Assembly: GCF_002220365.1 (NCBI RefSeq)
Contig: NZ_MTHB01000285.1
Location: 1 to 44,752, forward strand
Reading direction: 5' to 3'
DNA from: Caballeronia sordidicola
Lineage (GTDB): Bacteria; Pseudomonadota; Gammaproteobacteria; Burkholderiales; Burkholderiaceae
Length of the DNA: 44,752 bases
The translations under genes were made by a program, and so were the position numbers. Below, piece after piece: positions 24,922-33,486 of this stretch (its first letter is position 1; every line of letters begins with the position of its first letter). Under the pieces are notes generated by a model. The model did no database searches and was not told where the DNA came from. It saw nothing but the letters and a program-made list of their open reading frames with translations.

Positions 24922-25704
24922 ATGAAAAACGATCTGTCTCGTGGCGCGCATCGGCAGGCGTCAGGCATACGTGCCAGCACTGGATTGCGGAAAAAGCATT
25001 CGGCCCAGTTAATGACAGTGGTCAGCGGGTTGATAGTCGCTGCGGCATCCGCTCCGGCATCAGCATCGACTCCGGATTTGGCGAGCTTGTTGGCACGGCC
25101 ATCGGTATTTACGTCGGCTCCGGCATCGGCACGGTCACCGGCGCAGTCACTAGCGCAGGCACTGGCACTATCACCGGCACTGGATCTCGCGAGCAATAAG
25201 CATGTGGTGGCGGGCGGCGTTGAAGTCAGGGAGCCTGTTTCCCTCGATGGCGATGCATTGCTTTATGACCCTGCCCGGAATCAGCTGTCGCCCGCGCAGG
25301 AACAAGAGGTCGCGGGGACTGTGCCTAGCGCCAAACTTTCGGACGTCCTGAAAAAGGCTGAGACGATGATTGGCGTCCCTTACACGTGGGGCGGCAATAC
25401 GCCGGCGCAAGGACTCGATTGCAGCGGCTTCGTACGTTATGTCTACGAGAAGGCTACGGGCATTTTATTGCCGCGGGTTTCGTCCCAGATCAGCCGTCAA
25501 GGCGTGGCGATCGCTCAAACGGATTTGCATCCCGGTGACCTCGTATTCTTTAATACGCCTCGCGGTACAGCGACGCACGTCGGCATTTACGTCGGTGAGA
25601 ATCAGTTTATTCACGCGCCGAAGAAAGGTGCATTCGTTCGCATCGAATCGATGAAAAGCGCCTATTGGACCCATCGGTACTACGGTGCGCGTCGAGTGGC
25701 TTAG
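24922..25704 (+). CDS. Secreted NlpC/P60 (C40) peptidase
   Basis: This 260-residue protein cleaves, by family knowledge, peptide bonds in peptidoglycan stem peptides. The C-terminal NlpC/P60 domain (about 140-260) shows the catalytic triad: C167 in GLDCSGFVRY, H219 in ATHVGIYVG and H231 in FIHAPK. The N-terminus has basic residues and a hydrophobic core ending in PASA, so it is exported. A low-complexity Ala/Ser/Pro linker (about 48-92) follows. ATG 24922 has AGGCGG upstream and is preferred to ATG 24907 and GTG 24838. The usual SH3 or LysM cell-wall-binding domain is absent. A strong terminator follows. Confidence 0.9.
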   Translation: MKNDLSRGAHRQASGIRASTGLRKKHSAQLMTVVSGLIVAAASAPASASTPDLASLLARPSVFTSAPASARSPAQSLAQALALSPALDLASNKHVVAGGVEVREPVSLDGDALLYDPARNQLSPAQEQEVAGTVPSAKLSDVLKKAETMIGVPYTWGGNTPAQGLDCSGFVRYVYEKATGILLPRVSSQISRQGVAIAQTDLHPGDLVFFNTPRGTATHVGIYVGENQFIHAPKKGAFVRIESMKSAYWTHRYYGARRVA

Positions 25705-25731
25705 TGGCCAATTGGTCGAGCCTTGGAAAGC

Positions 25732-25763
25732 AAAACGCCCGATGAAAATTCATCGGGCGTTTT
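25732..25763. terminator. Bidirectional terminator, 15-bp perfect stem
   Basis: AAAACGCCCGATGAA (25732-25746) and TTCATCGGGCGTTTT (25749-25763) pair perfectly. It lies between the convergent peptidase and indolepyruvate oxidoreductase genes and can serve both. Confidence 0.92.
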
Positions 25764-25785
25764 GTCATGCGTTGCGTGAACAGAC

Positions 25786-28700
25786 TTAGGCCACTTGCCG
25801 GGTTTCTCCGCCAGCCGGCGCGCGCCATTTCGCCAGCAACGCATTCCACTTCACACGCGCTGCGTTGACGTTGTTATCCTTCACGTGACCATAACCGCGC
25901 ATCGAGTCTGGCAGGCTTGCCAGTTCTATCGCCAGCGGCAACTTCTCCGCCGTCAATCCACCAATCAACTCCTTCACCAGCGCCTCGTAGTCCGCGATAA
26001 GCGTCCGTTCCATCTTCCGTTCTTCGGTCTTGCCGAAGATATCGAATGACGTACCGCGCAGGAACTTCATCTTCGCCAAAACCTTCATAGCGGATAAGAC
26101 CCACGGGCCATACTGCTTTTTGATCAGATGACCGTGCGCGTCCTTCTTCGAGAGCATGGGCGGCGCGAGGTGGAATTTCACTTTCCAGTCACCTTCGAAG
26201 CTGCCCTTCAACCGTTCCACGAATGCCGGATCGGCGTAAAGGCGCGCGACTTCATACTCGTCCTTGTACGCCATCAGCTTGTGCAGATTTTTCGCGACAG
26301 CTTCGGTCAACGCGTACGGGCTGTCACCGAACGATTGGCCGAGCGCCGCTTCCGCCTTACGCACTTCAGCCACGAGCCGGGCGTAACGCGCGGCGTACGC
26401 TTCGTTCTGGTAGTCGGCGAGATAGGCGATGCGCTTTTCAATCAACGTGTCCAGCGCCTTCGGCGTATGCAGCGCGATGATCTTGCTGCCACCTTCCAAT
26501 CCAGACGATACCCCTGCGCGACCCTGCGCCTTGACAAGCCGCGTGACGCCCTCGAGATCGTGAGCTGCGTGCCGACCCCATTCGAACGCCGCCAGGTTTT
26601 TCTCGACCTGCACCGCATTCAGTTCGATAGCGCGAATCAACGATTCGTGCCGCAACGGTACCCAGCCGCGTTGCCACGCGAAACCCAACACAAACGGGTT
26701 CGTATAGATGGCATCGCCGAGTAGCGCGACAGCGAAGCGATTCGCATCGACGAGTGCAACATGCTCGCCCGCGGCCGTGCGGATATCGGCTTCCGCGCTT
26801 GCGCCGGGGAAGCGCCAGTTGGGGTTCTTGATGAACTCAGCAGTTGGCGTTTCAGCGCTGTTGACCACCACGCGTGTATGGCCCGGTTGCATGCGCGAGC
26901 CGCACTCGTCGCTGGCGGTGACGATCGGATCGCAGCCGATCACGAGATCCGCTTCGCCCATCGCGATGCGCGTCGCGTGGATATCGCCAGGATGCGTGGC
27001 GATTTGCACGTGGCTCATCACCGCGCCGCCTTTTTGCGCGAGACCGGTGACATCGAGCACCGTCACGCCCTTTTGCTCGAGGTGCGACGCCATGCCGAGC
27101 AACGCGCCGATCGTGACCACGCCCGTGCCGCCCACGCCAGTGACCAAAATGCCATATGGCCGGTCAATCAACGGCAGTTCGGGCATTGGGACGGGGGGCA
27201 TCGCGTCGCCGGAAATACTCGATACCTTCGGCTTGCGCAGTTGTCCGCCTTCAACCGTGACGAAGCTCGGGCAGAAGCCGTTCACGCACGAGTAATCCTT
27301 GTTGCAGGTCGATTGGTTGATCTGCCGTTTTGTGCCGTATTCGGTGTCGAGCGGTTCGACTGACAGGCAATTCGATTTCACCGAGCAATCACCGCAGCCT
27401 TCGCATACAGCTTCATTGATGACCACGCGCTTCGCCGGATCGGGGTACGCGCCGCGTTTCCTGCGTCGACGTTTTTCCGTCGCGCACGTCTGGTCGTAAA
27501 TCAGGATGGTCGTGCCGGTAATCTCACGTAGCGCGCGCTGAACTTCATCGAGCTTGTCGCGATGAAATACATCGATACCCGGCGCCAGCCCCACGTTCGC
27601 CTGATATTTCTCGGGTTCATCGGTGACGATCACGATCTTCGTCGCGCCTTCGGCCGCCAGTTGATGCGTGATCTGCGGCACGGTGAGCACGCCGTCTACA
27701 GGTTGCCCGCCGGTCATCGCGACGGCGTCGTTGTAGAGGATCTTGTACGTGATGTTGTTCTTCGACGCGATCGCTGCGCGGATCGCGAGCAGCCCCGAGT
27801 GGAAGTACGTGCCGTCGCCGAGATTGGCGAACACGTGTTTGTCGTTGGAGAACGGCGCCTGGCCGATCCACGCCACACCTTCACCGCCCATCTGGCTGAA
27901 CGTACTCGTGCTGCGGTCCATCCAGACCGTCATATAGTGGCAACCGATACCGGCAAGCGCGCGCGAACCTTCAGGCACGTTCGTCGATGTATTGTGCGGA
28001 CAGCCCGAGCAGAACCACGGCTTGCGTTCCGCTTCAACGCGCGGTCGCGCCAGCGCTTTTTCCTTCGCTTCGATCACCGCGATACGCGTCGCGATGCGTG
28101 CGCGGACATCGGAAGGGAGATCGAACTTGTCGAGCCGCGTGGCAATCGCCTTGGCGATAATCGCCGGCGAGAGTTCGTAGTGCGCCGGTAGCAACCAATT
28201 GCCCATCGGCACGGACCATTCGCCGCCTGCGCCGTCCTTCTCGTCGAACTTGCCGAACACGCGCGGCCGTTGTGCATCGGGCCAGTTATAAAGCTCTTCC
28301 TTGATCGCGTATTCGAGAATCTGGCGTTTTTCTTCTACAACCAGAATCTCCTGCAGGCCGTGCGCGAACGCATGCGCGCCTTGTGCCTCGAGCGGCCACA
28401 CGCAACCGACCTTGTACAAACGAATGCCGATGCGCGCGCAGGTTTCATCGTCGAGACCGAGATCGCTCAAAGCCTGACGCACATCGAGATAAGCCTTGCC
28501 CGCGGTCATGATGCCAAAGCGCGCATGCGGCGACTCAATCTCGATCCTGTCCAGCTTGTTCGCGCGCACATAGGCGAGCGCCGCGTACCATTTGTAGTCG
28601 AGCAGCCGCGCTTCCTGAACCAGCGGCGGATCAGGCCAGCGGATGTTGAGGCCGCCATCGGGCATCGCGAAATCGGTTGGCAGGACAATTTGCGTGCGGT

Positions 28701-29391
28701 GCGGGTCAATATCGACAGAAGCCGATGATTCCACTACGTCCGTCACGCATTTCATCGCGACCCAAAGGCCGGAGTAACGGCTCATCGCCCAGCCATGCAG
28801 GCCGAAGTCCAAGTATTCCTGCACATTCGACGGAAACAGCACCGGCAGCCCGCACGCCTTGAAGATGTGTTCGGACTGATGTGCAAGCGTGGAGGATTTG
28901 GCGGCGTGATCGTCGCCGGCGAGGACGAGCACCCCGCCATGCGCCGATGAACCCGCTGAATTGCCATGCTTGAACACATCGCCGGTTCGGTCGACGCCCG
29001 GCCCTTTGCCGTACCACATCGAGAACACACCGTCGTATTTGGCGCTGGGATAAAGATTGACCTGCTGCGAACCCCACACGGCGGTGGCCGCGAGGTCTTC
29101 ATTCACGCCGGGCTGGAACACGATCTCATGCGAGGCGAGATGTTTCTTCGCTTTCCACAGATGTTGATCGAGCGCGCCAAGCGGAGAACCGCGATAGCCG
29201 GAAATGAAACCGGCGGTATTGAGTCCCGCGGCATGATCGCGTTGTTGTTGCAGCATCGGCAGCCGAACCAGCGCCTGTATGCCGCTCATGTACGCGCGAC
29301 CGCGTTCCAGGGTGTATTTGTCGTCGAGAGTGACGGAATTCAGCGCGGCTTCTAGGGAAGCTTGTTGTTCCGCGTCAAGGGGGGCATTCAT
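25786..29391 (-). CDS. Indolepyruvate ferredoxin oxidoreductase, fused form
   Basis: This 1201-residue enzyme decarboxylates aryl 2-oxoacids (indolepyruvate, phenylpyruvate) to aryl-CoA thioesters. It joins the subunits that are separate in archaeal IorAB. The N-terminal part has the pyrimidine-side domain (SGYRGSPLGALDQ), and the middle has the thiamine pyrophosphate site (NLGDGTYFHSGL, about 527-538). A ferredoxin-type cluster motif follows (CEGCGDCSVKSNC), then the gamma domain with ILVTGVGGTGVVTIGALLG. GGAGAGA upstream supports ATG 29391. Products such as phenylacetyl-CoA are the substrate of the Paa epoxidase encoded 7 kb away. This link is inference. Confidence 0.92.
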   Translation of the reverse strand: MNAPLDAEQQASLEAALNSVTLDDKYTLERGRAYMSGIQALVRLPMLQQQRDHAAGLNTAGFISGYRGSPLGALDQHLWKAKKHLASHEIVFQPGVNEDLAATAVWGSQQVNLYPSAKYDGVFSMWYGKGPGVDRTGDVFKHGNSAGSSAHGGVLVLAGDDHAAKSSTLAHQSEHIFKACGLPVLFPSNVQEYLDFGLHGWAMSRYSGLWVAMKCVTDVVESSASVDIDPHRTQIVLPTDFAMPDGGLNIRWPDPPLVQEARLLDYKWYAALAYVRANKLDRIEIESPHARFGIMTAGKAYLDVRQALSDLGLDDETCARIGIRLYKVGCVWPLEAQGAHAFAHGLQEILVVEEKRQILEYAIKEELYNWPDAQRPRVFGKFDEKDGAGGEWSVPMGNWLLPAHYELSPAIIAKAIATRLDKFDLPSDVRARIATRIAVIEAKEKALARPRVEAERKPWFCSGCPHNTSTNVPEGSRALAGIGCHYMTVWMDRSTSTFSQMGGEGVAWIGQAPFSNDKHVFANLGDGTYFHSGLLAIRAAIASKNNITYKILYNDAVAMTGGQPVDGVLTVPQITHQLAAEGATKIVIVTDEPEKYQANVGLAPGIDVFHRDKLDEVQRALREITGTTILIYDQTCATEKRRRRKRGAYPDPAKRVVINEAVCEGCGDCSVKSNCLSVEPLDTEYGTKRQINQSTCNKDYSCVNGFCPSFVTVEGGQLRKPKVSSISGDAMPPVPMPELPLIDRPYGILVTGVGGTGVVTIGALLGMASHLEQKGVTVLDVTGLAQKGGAVMSHVQIATHPGDIHATRIAMGEADLVIGCDPIVTASDECGSRMQPGHTRVVVNSAETPTAEFIKNPNWRFPGASAEADIRTAAGEHVALVDANRFAVALLGDAIYTNPFVLGFAWQRGWVPLRHESLIRAIELNAVQVEKNLAAFEWGRHAAHDLEGVTRLVKAQGRAGVSSGLEGGSKIIALHTPKALDTLIEKRIAYLADYQNEAYAARYARLVAEVRKAEAALGQSFGDSPYALTEAVAKNLHKLMAYKDEYEVARLYADPAFVERLKGSFEGDWKVKFHLAPPMLSKKDAHGHLIKKQYGPWVLSAMKVLAKMKFLRGTSFDIFGKTEERKMERTLIADYEALVKELIGGLTAEKLPLAIELASLPDSMRGYGHVKDNNVNAARVKWNALLAKWRAPAGGETRQVA

Positions 29392-29704
29392 TGTGGGGTC
29401 TCTCCGCCAACGTTTGGGATCACCAAAGCACTTTAGGGCCTTCGTGTCTTGTGGACGCGTCGGCCGGGATTCTGAGTGTGCCCGGTTTGACTTTTTTTCA
29501 GCACTGGTAAAAACCCGCTGAAAAGTAATTTCAACATCGCACAGGTGTTACGACGTGTAAAAACGGCCGGATTTCGGGCGCGGCGGGGAACCGCTCGCGT
29601 CGAGGGTATTCAAACCCCCGATCGTTGCGCATTTGTATCGGCTTGGCCGACACGACGAGCACGATTGCTGGACACACCGATGCACGCAGTTGAAGGAGAA
29701 AGTA
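29392..29704. other. Intergenic region with an inverted repeat
   Basis: TTTTCAGC (29495-29502) and GCTGAAAA (29517-29524) form an 8-bp inverted repeat with a 14-base loop in the upstream region of the indolepyruvate oxidoreductase gene. It could be a regulatory hairpin. Other ORFs here look spurious. Confidence 0.4.
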
Positions 29705-29896
29705 GTGAAACAACGATACATCCAAAGTTTTTTGATGGTTTCCGCAGCATTTTTCGCCATGAACGCGCCGGTTCGCGTTGGCAGCCCGGCTGGATCTGAG
29801 GCAATGATCTCCGGTATACCGCGAATTTCGCAGGTACGGGTCGAACAGGTTTCAAGTAAGCAGACAGCGGAAAACAAGGACGACGCTGACGCTTGA
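29705..29896 (+). CDS. Small exported peptide, 63 residues
   Basis: GTG 29705 has a near-ideal AAGGAG at 29693-29698 with 6-base spacing, strong evidence of translation. The product starts KQRYIQ after the initiator, followed by a hydrophobic stretch (SFLMVSAAFFAM) that looks like a signal peptide core. The mature tail is short and polar and ends in an acidic ENKDDADA. I do not recognise a family. It lies alone between the indolepyruvate oxidoreductase and hpd genes, both on the other strand. The terminator at 30013-30050 follows. Confidence 0.6.
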   Translation: MKQRYIQSFLMVSAAFFAMNAPVRVGSPAGSEAMISGIPRISQVRVEQVSSKQTAENKDDADA

Positions 29897-30012
29897 AGGT
29901 TTGGATGCGTGAGGAGCCGCTGAACTCCAACCAGCCGGCGTCGTGAATTCCGCGCTTGTCGTCAATCGGGCAAACGCAATCACCCGCGATGTTCCCAATC
30001 GCAAATGAACAA

Positions 30013-30050
30013 AAAAAATGCCGAGGATCGTTTTGATCCCCGGCATTTTT
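30013..30050. terminator. Bidirectional terminator after hpd
   Basis: AAAAATGCCGAGGATC and GATCCCCGGCATTTTT pair with one mismatch around GTTTT, with A tracts upstream and T tracts downstream. On the minus strand it lies 17 bases past the hpd stop. Confidence 0.88.
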
Positions 30051-30066
30051 ATTTACACCGCACGTT

Positions 30067-31170
30067 TTAGCTGGCGCTCGTGTCCTTCACCACGCCACGC
30101 CGGATCTGGTCGAGTTCAATCGATTCGAACAGCGCCTTGAAGTTGCCTTCGCCGAACCCTTGATTGCCCTTGCGCTGAATGATCTCGAAGAAGATCGGGC
30201 CGATCTGGTTTTCCGTGAAAATCTGCAGCAGGATTTCGTCCCGTACGCCATCGATCAGGATCTTGCGTTTGCGCAGTTCCGCCACCGATTCGCCATGATT
30301 CGGCACGCGCCGCTCGACGAGTTCGTAATACGTGTCGATGGTGTCCAGCAGCGCGATTTTGGCGCTGCGCAAATTGTCGACGGTGCTGCAGATATCGTCG
30401 CTGCCGAGCGCAATGTGCTGGATACCTTCGCCGTGGTAAGCGTCGAGGTATTCCTGGATCTGCCCCGACGTATCCGAGCCTTCCTCGTTGATCGGGATGC
30501 GGATCTTGCCGCACGGCGAACTCATCGCTTTCGACTTGACCGCGGTCACCTTGCCTTCAATATCGAAGTATCGCGCCTCGCGGAAATTGAACAAGCGCTC
30601 GTAGAACTCGGCCCATTCGATCATCCGTCCGCGATGAACGTTGTGAGTCAAATGGTCGATGTAGGTCAGTCCGTGACCGACCGGATTTTGCTCGGCGCCG
30701 GGAATAGGTTCGAAGTCGACGTCGTAGATGCTGATGTCGCCGATGCTGCCCTGCTGCGCGCCATTCTTGCCGCGCCAGCGGTCCACGAAGTAAATCAGCG
30801 AATCGCCAATGCCCTTGATGGCCGGAATGTTCAGTTCCATTGGGCCGGTCTTGTTATCGAAGCCCCACGCGCCGAGATCGAGCGCGCGTTTGTACGCCTT
30901 GCCCGCATCGGCGACACGGAATGCGATCGCGCAAATCGATGGGCCGTGAAGGCGCGCGAACCGCTGCGCGAAGGAATCAGGCTCGGCGTTGACCAGAAAA
31001 TTGATCTCGCCTTGCCGATACAGCGTCACCTTCTTGTGACGATGGCGGGCAATCGCGGTGAACCCCATTTGCTCGAACAACTGCCCAAGCGCCACGGGAT
31101 CGGGCGCCGTGTATTCGATGAATTCAAAACCATCCGTGCCAACGGGGTTGTCCCAAGTCGTTGCCTGCAT
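30067..31170 (-). CDS. hpd: 4-Hydroxyphenylpyruvate dioxygenase
   Basis: This 367-residue non-haem iron enzyme converts 4-hydroxyphenylpyruvate and O2 to homogentisate in tyrosine breakdown. The iron ligands are visible: H173 in IDHLTHNV, H252 in QHIALGSDD and E329 in FFEIIQR. The C-terminal NQGFGEGNFKALFESIE is the conserved closing helix over the active site. GGAG upstream fixes ATG 31170, 89 codons inside the longest frame. It is divergent from an Lrp/AsnC gene, a likely regulator. The homogentisate genes hmgA and fah are not in the window. Confidence 0.95.
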   Translation of the reverse strand: MQATTWDNPVGTDGFEFIEYTAPDPVALGQLFEQMGFTAIARHRHKKVTLYRQGEINFLVNAEPDSFAQRFARLHGPSICAIAFRVADAGKAYKRALDLGAWGFDNKTGPMELNIPAIKGIGDSLIYFVDRWRGKNGAQQGSIGDISIYDVDFEPIPGAEQNPVGHGLTYIDHLTHNVHRGRMIEWAEFYERLFNFREARYFDIEGKVTAVKSKAMSSPCGKIRIPINEEGSDTSGQIQEYLDAYHGEGIQHIALGSDDICSTVDNLRSAKIALLDTIDTYYELVERRVPNHGESVAELRKRKILIDGVRDEILLQIFTENQIGPIFFEIIQRKGNQGFGEGNFKALFESIELDQIRRGVVKDTSAS

Positions 31171-31328
31171 GCTCTGTCTCCTGAACCCTGAGGATGATTC
31201 GATGATTGGTCGGCGGGTTATTGGGACAAAGTTTATCGACGGAAGCGCGGTGGATACTTGCGAATTAAATCGCGTGTAACTACGATAGCGCACGTTCATG
31301 CCGTCAGCATGGCTATTGGAGGCAGAAA

Positions 31329-31832
31329 ATGGCTCAAGTTGAACTCGATGCCATCGATCGGAAAATTCTCGCCATTCTTCAGGTGAACGGGCGGCTGTCG
31401 AACCAGGATATCGCCGATCAGGTGAACCTCTCGCCAAGTCCCTGCTTGCGGCGAATTCGGCGGCTGGAGGAAGAGGGCGTGATCCGCGGTTATGTCGCGC
31501 TGCTTGAGCCGCGTCTTCTCGGACTTGGGCTGCTCGCCTACGTGAACGTGCGTCTGGAAAAACGCGGTGGCACGCCGGTATCAGCGGGGATGAAAAACCC
31601 GCCGACGCACGCCGACCGGTTCCGCGAAGCCGTGCGCGCGTGGCCGGAAGTCGTGGCCTGCGACGCCATGACCGGTGACATGGACTATCTGCTGCGCGTC
31701 CAGGTGGAAGACATGGAGCACTTTTCGCGCTTCATGCAGGACGAGTTGCTGCACCATCCATCCGTGATCGACGTTAAAAGCAGCTTCTCGCTTGAGCGCT
31801 TCAAGGAAACGACGGCGCTGCCAATTCGTTAG
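31329..31832 (+). CDS. Lrp/AsnC family transcriptional regulator
   Basis: This 167-residue protein has an N-terminal winged helix-turn-helix (DAIDRKILAILQVNGRL, DQVNLSPSPCLRRIRRLEEEG). A C-terminal RAM/AsnC ligand-binding domain follows (VVACDAMTGDMDYLLRVQVED). GGAGG at 31317-31321 fixes the start. Such regulators sense amino acids or 2-oxoacids. Divergence from hpd over a 158-base spacer suggests it controls hpd in response to an aromatic amino acid or its oxoacid. It is followed by a hairpin terminator. Confidence 0.92.
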   Translation: MAQVELDAIDRKILAILQVNGRLSNQDIADQVNLSPSPCLRRIRRLEEEGVIRGYVALLEPRLLGLGLLAYVNVRLEKRGGTPVSAGMKNPPTHADRFREAVRAWPEVVACDAMTGDMDYLLRVQVEDMEHFSRFMQDELLHHPSVIDVKSSFSLERFKETTALPIR

Positions 31833-31870
31833 GTTTTCGCGCCGAGGGATCGATCCAAAACCGCCAGACG

Positions 31871-31903
31871 CAAAAAAGGCGGCTTTCGCCGCCTTTCGTG
31901 CTT
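31871..31903. terminator. Bidirectional terminator
   Basis: AAAGGCGGC and GCCGCCTTT form a 9-bp stem with loop TTTC. The minus strand has a run of six T after it. It serves the convergent Lrp and acetyltransferase genes. Confidence 0.85.
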
Positions 31904-31953
31904 TTGCGCATGCTTGCTGATGCGTGCCCGGGAATCAGGACTCAGGGTCCCGA

Positions 31954-32625
31954 TCAGGCCGCGTCGGCAGTAGGCATGAACGCCTGAAACATTTGCGATG
32001 CCCGGCGCGCTTGGCGCTTCACCGCGTAATCGAAGACCGCTGCCTGCTCCTGCAACATCTCCGTGAGAATGCTGCCTTGGTCGGCGGGCGTGAGCGACAG
32101 ATAAGCGTCGGCTTCGCCATACGCATATTCGATCTTCATTCCCGACTTCTTCGCAATGTGCATCATGGTCGAGTTGCGTGACAAACAATGCATGTACAGC
32201 ATTGAAACGTGCGTGTTGCGGCTGCGGATAGCGGCGCGCTCGAACAAGCGGCTACCCACGCCTTTGCCACGCGCGCTTTCCAGCACCGACACACCGAACT
32301 CCGCCGTGCGCTTGTCGCCTTCGGCCGGCAGATAGGCCAAGTGGCCGACGCCAACTACGTTCAACTGTTCGTCGAAGACACCAAAAACCGTATCGCGTGA
32401 AAAATCGATATTCGCGACGTAGTTTTCAATCACACGATCCGGCACGATCTGGCCAAAGCGCAGGAGCCGGTCGTCTTCATTGAGAGCGAGGAAGTGTTTG
32501 AGCAGACGCTCGCGGTCGCTCGAGGACAACTCACGGACGAGAACGGGCGAACGACCGGCAGCCGTTTGCGAACGATCGGCTGCTGCGAAGATCGATGCAG
32601 TGTGGCGGTTGAAAGGCATGTTCAC
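31954..32625 (-). CDS. GNAT family N-acetyltransferase
   Basis: This 223-residue protein has the acetyl-CoA-binding motif of the GNAT fold (SARGKGVGSRLFERA) after the beta-4 strand (GVGHLAYL ... AEFGVSVLE). Substrate is unknown; the family covers protein, antibiotic and small-amine acetylation. Translation starts at GTG 32625, with GGAG 8 bases upstream; an ATG two codons later is the alternative. It is a single gene with a palindrome in its upstream region. The 50-residue C-terminal tail beyond the GNAT core is longer than usual. Confidence 0.88.
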   Translation of the reverse strand: MNMPFNRHTASIFAAADRSQTAAGRSPVLVRELSSSDRERLLKHFLALNEDDRLLRFGQIVPDRVIENYVANIDFSRDTVFGVFDEQLNVVGVGHLAYLPAEGDKRTAEFGVSVLESARGKGVGSRLFERAAIRSRNTHVSMLYMHCLSRNSTMMHIAKKSGMKIEYAYGEADAYLSLTPADQGSILTEMLQEQAAVFDYAVKRQARRASQMFQAFMPTADAA

Positions 32626-32764
32626 GATGGTGGCTCCTTGATTCGTCGCGCGACATGGTGCGTCGCAAAACGAATTTTAGCCGAATCACGGTGAGAGTAC
32701 TAGGGAAAACCCGTAATACACTGTGGAGTATCCCATCTAATTTTTATGTAATGACAACAAAATA

Positions 32765-32776
32765 TGTTTATAAACA
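32765..32776. promoter_or_regulatory. 12-bp perfect palindrome upstream of the acetyltransferase gene
   Basis: TGTTTATAAACA is a perfect palindrome 140 bases upstream of the acetyltransferase start, in an AT-rich spacer (32626-32845). It is a candidate regulator site. Confidence 0.3.
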
Positions 32777-32845
32777 GTGGTTTAAGTCATGTGGCGCAGA
32801 TCGGACGGTATTGTGATGACGAAATGACGCATCGCACCATTTTAC

Positions 32846-33451
32846 TTAGCTATCGACGTTCATCCCGTGCTCGATGACGCCCACGACCTGCTCCGCGAAC
32901 TCGCGATAACCCAGTTTCCCGTCTGGTTTAAGCCACGTGAAGGTCCAGTTGATCATGCCGAACACCATCATGGTCAGCGCGGTCTGGTTCTCTTTCGTCG
33001 CCCGCTTCGGATACGCACGTGCAAGTTGCCGGGCGAACGCCGCGACAATGCCGCGTTGGCGTTCCAGCACGATTTCACGCTGCGTATCTTCGAGATATTT
33101 GACGTCGTTAAGCAACGCAACGTGCCGGCTATGGGACGTTTCGTACTCGGCGAGGAACGCGCGAATCAGTTCGGCGAACGCCTCGCGCTCCGTCAATCCG
33201 CGCCGTTGGCTTGCTCCCTCCACTTCCGCGATGATCAGCATCAACCGCTTCGTGTATCGGTCGAGCAGGTCGAAAAGGATGGCTTCCTTGCTGGCGTAGT
33301 AGTGATAAAGCCGCGCTTTGGAGGTGCCGCTGGCCGCGGCGAGATCGGCCATCGATGTGCTCGGGTAGCTGGTCTGCGCAAATTTGGCGGCGGCGAGTTC
33401 GAGAATCTGCTCGCGTTGCGTGTCGTGGTCAGGCGCTCTTGTACGGGCCAT
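32846..33451 (-). CDS. paaR: TetR family regulator, probable phenylacetate repressor
   Basis: This 201-residue protein has a TetR N-terminal DNA-binding domain (QREQILELAAAKFAQ, then STSMADLAAASGTSKARLYHYYASKEAIL). A helical ligand domain follows. It is the last gene on the strand of the paa operon, 35 bases after the DUF1835 gene. In Burkholderia cenocepacia a TetR-type regulator at this place is named PaaR and represses paa genes in response to phenylacetyl-CoA; I rely on memory for that. The palindrome upstream of paaA is the expected type of site. The start is ATG 33451, since the frame upstream overlaps the neighbouring gene. Confidence 0.85.
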   Translation of the reverse strand: MARTRAPDHDTQREQILELAAAKFAQTSYPSTSMADLAAASGTSKARLYHYYASKEAILFDLLDRYTKRLMLIIAEVEGASQRRGLTEREAFAELIRAFLAEYETSHSRHVALLNDVKYLEDTQREIVLERQRGIVAAFARQLARAYPKRATKENQTALTMMVFGMINWTFTWLKPDGKLGYREFAEQVVGVIEHGMNVDS

Positions 33452-33486
33452 TGAGTCTCGGAGAATTGCTGGGTCGATCGGGGATT

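Noticed and set aside
30160..31191. 343-residue ORF on the plus strand
   Set aside because: It is antisense to hpd, whose metal ligands and length are all conserved, and has shadow-type composition.
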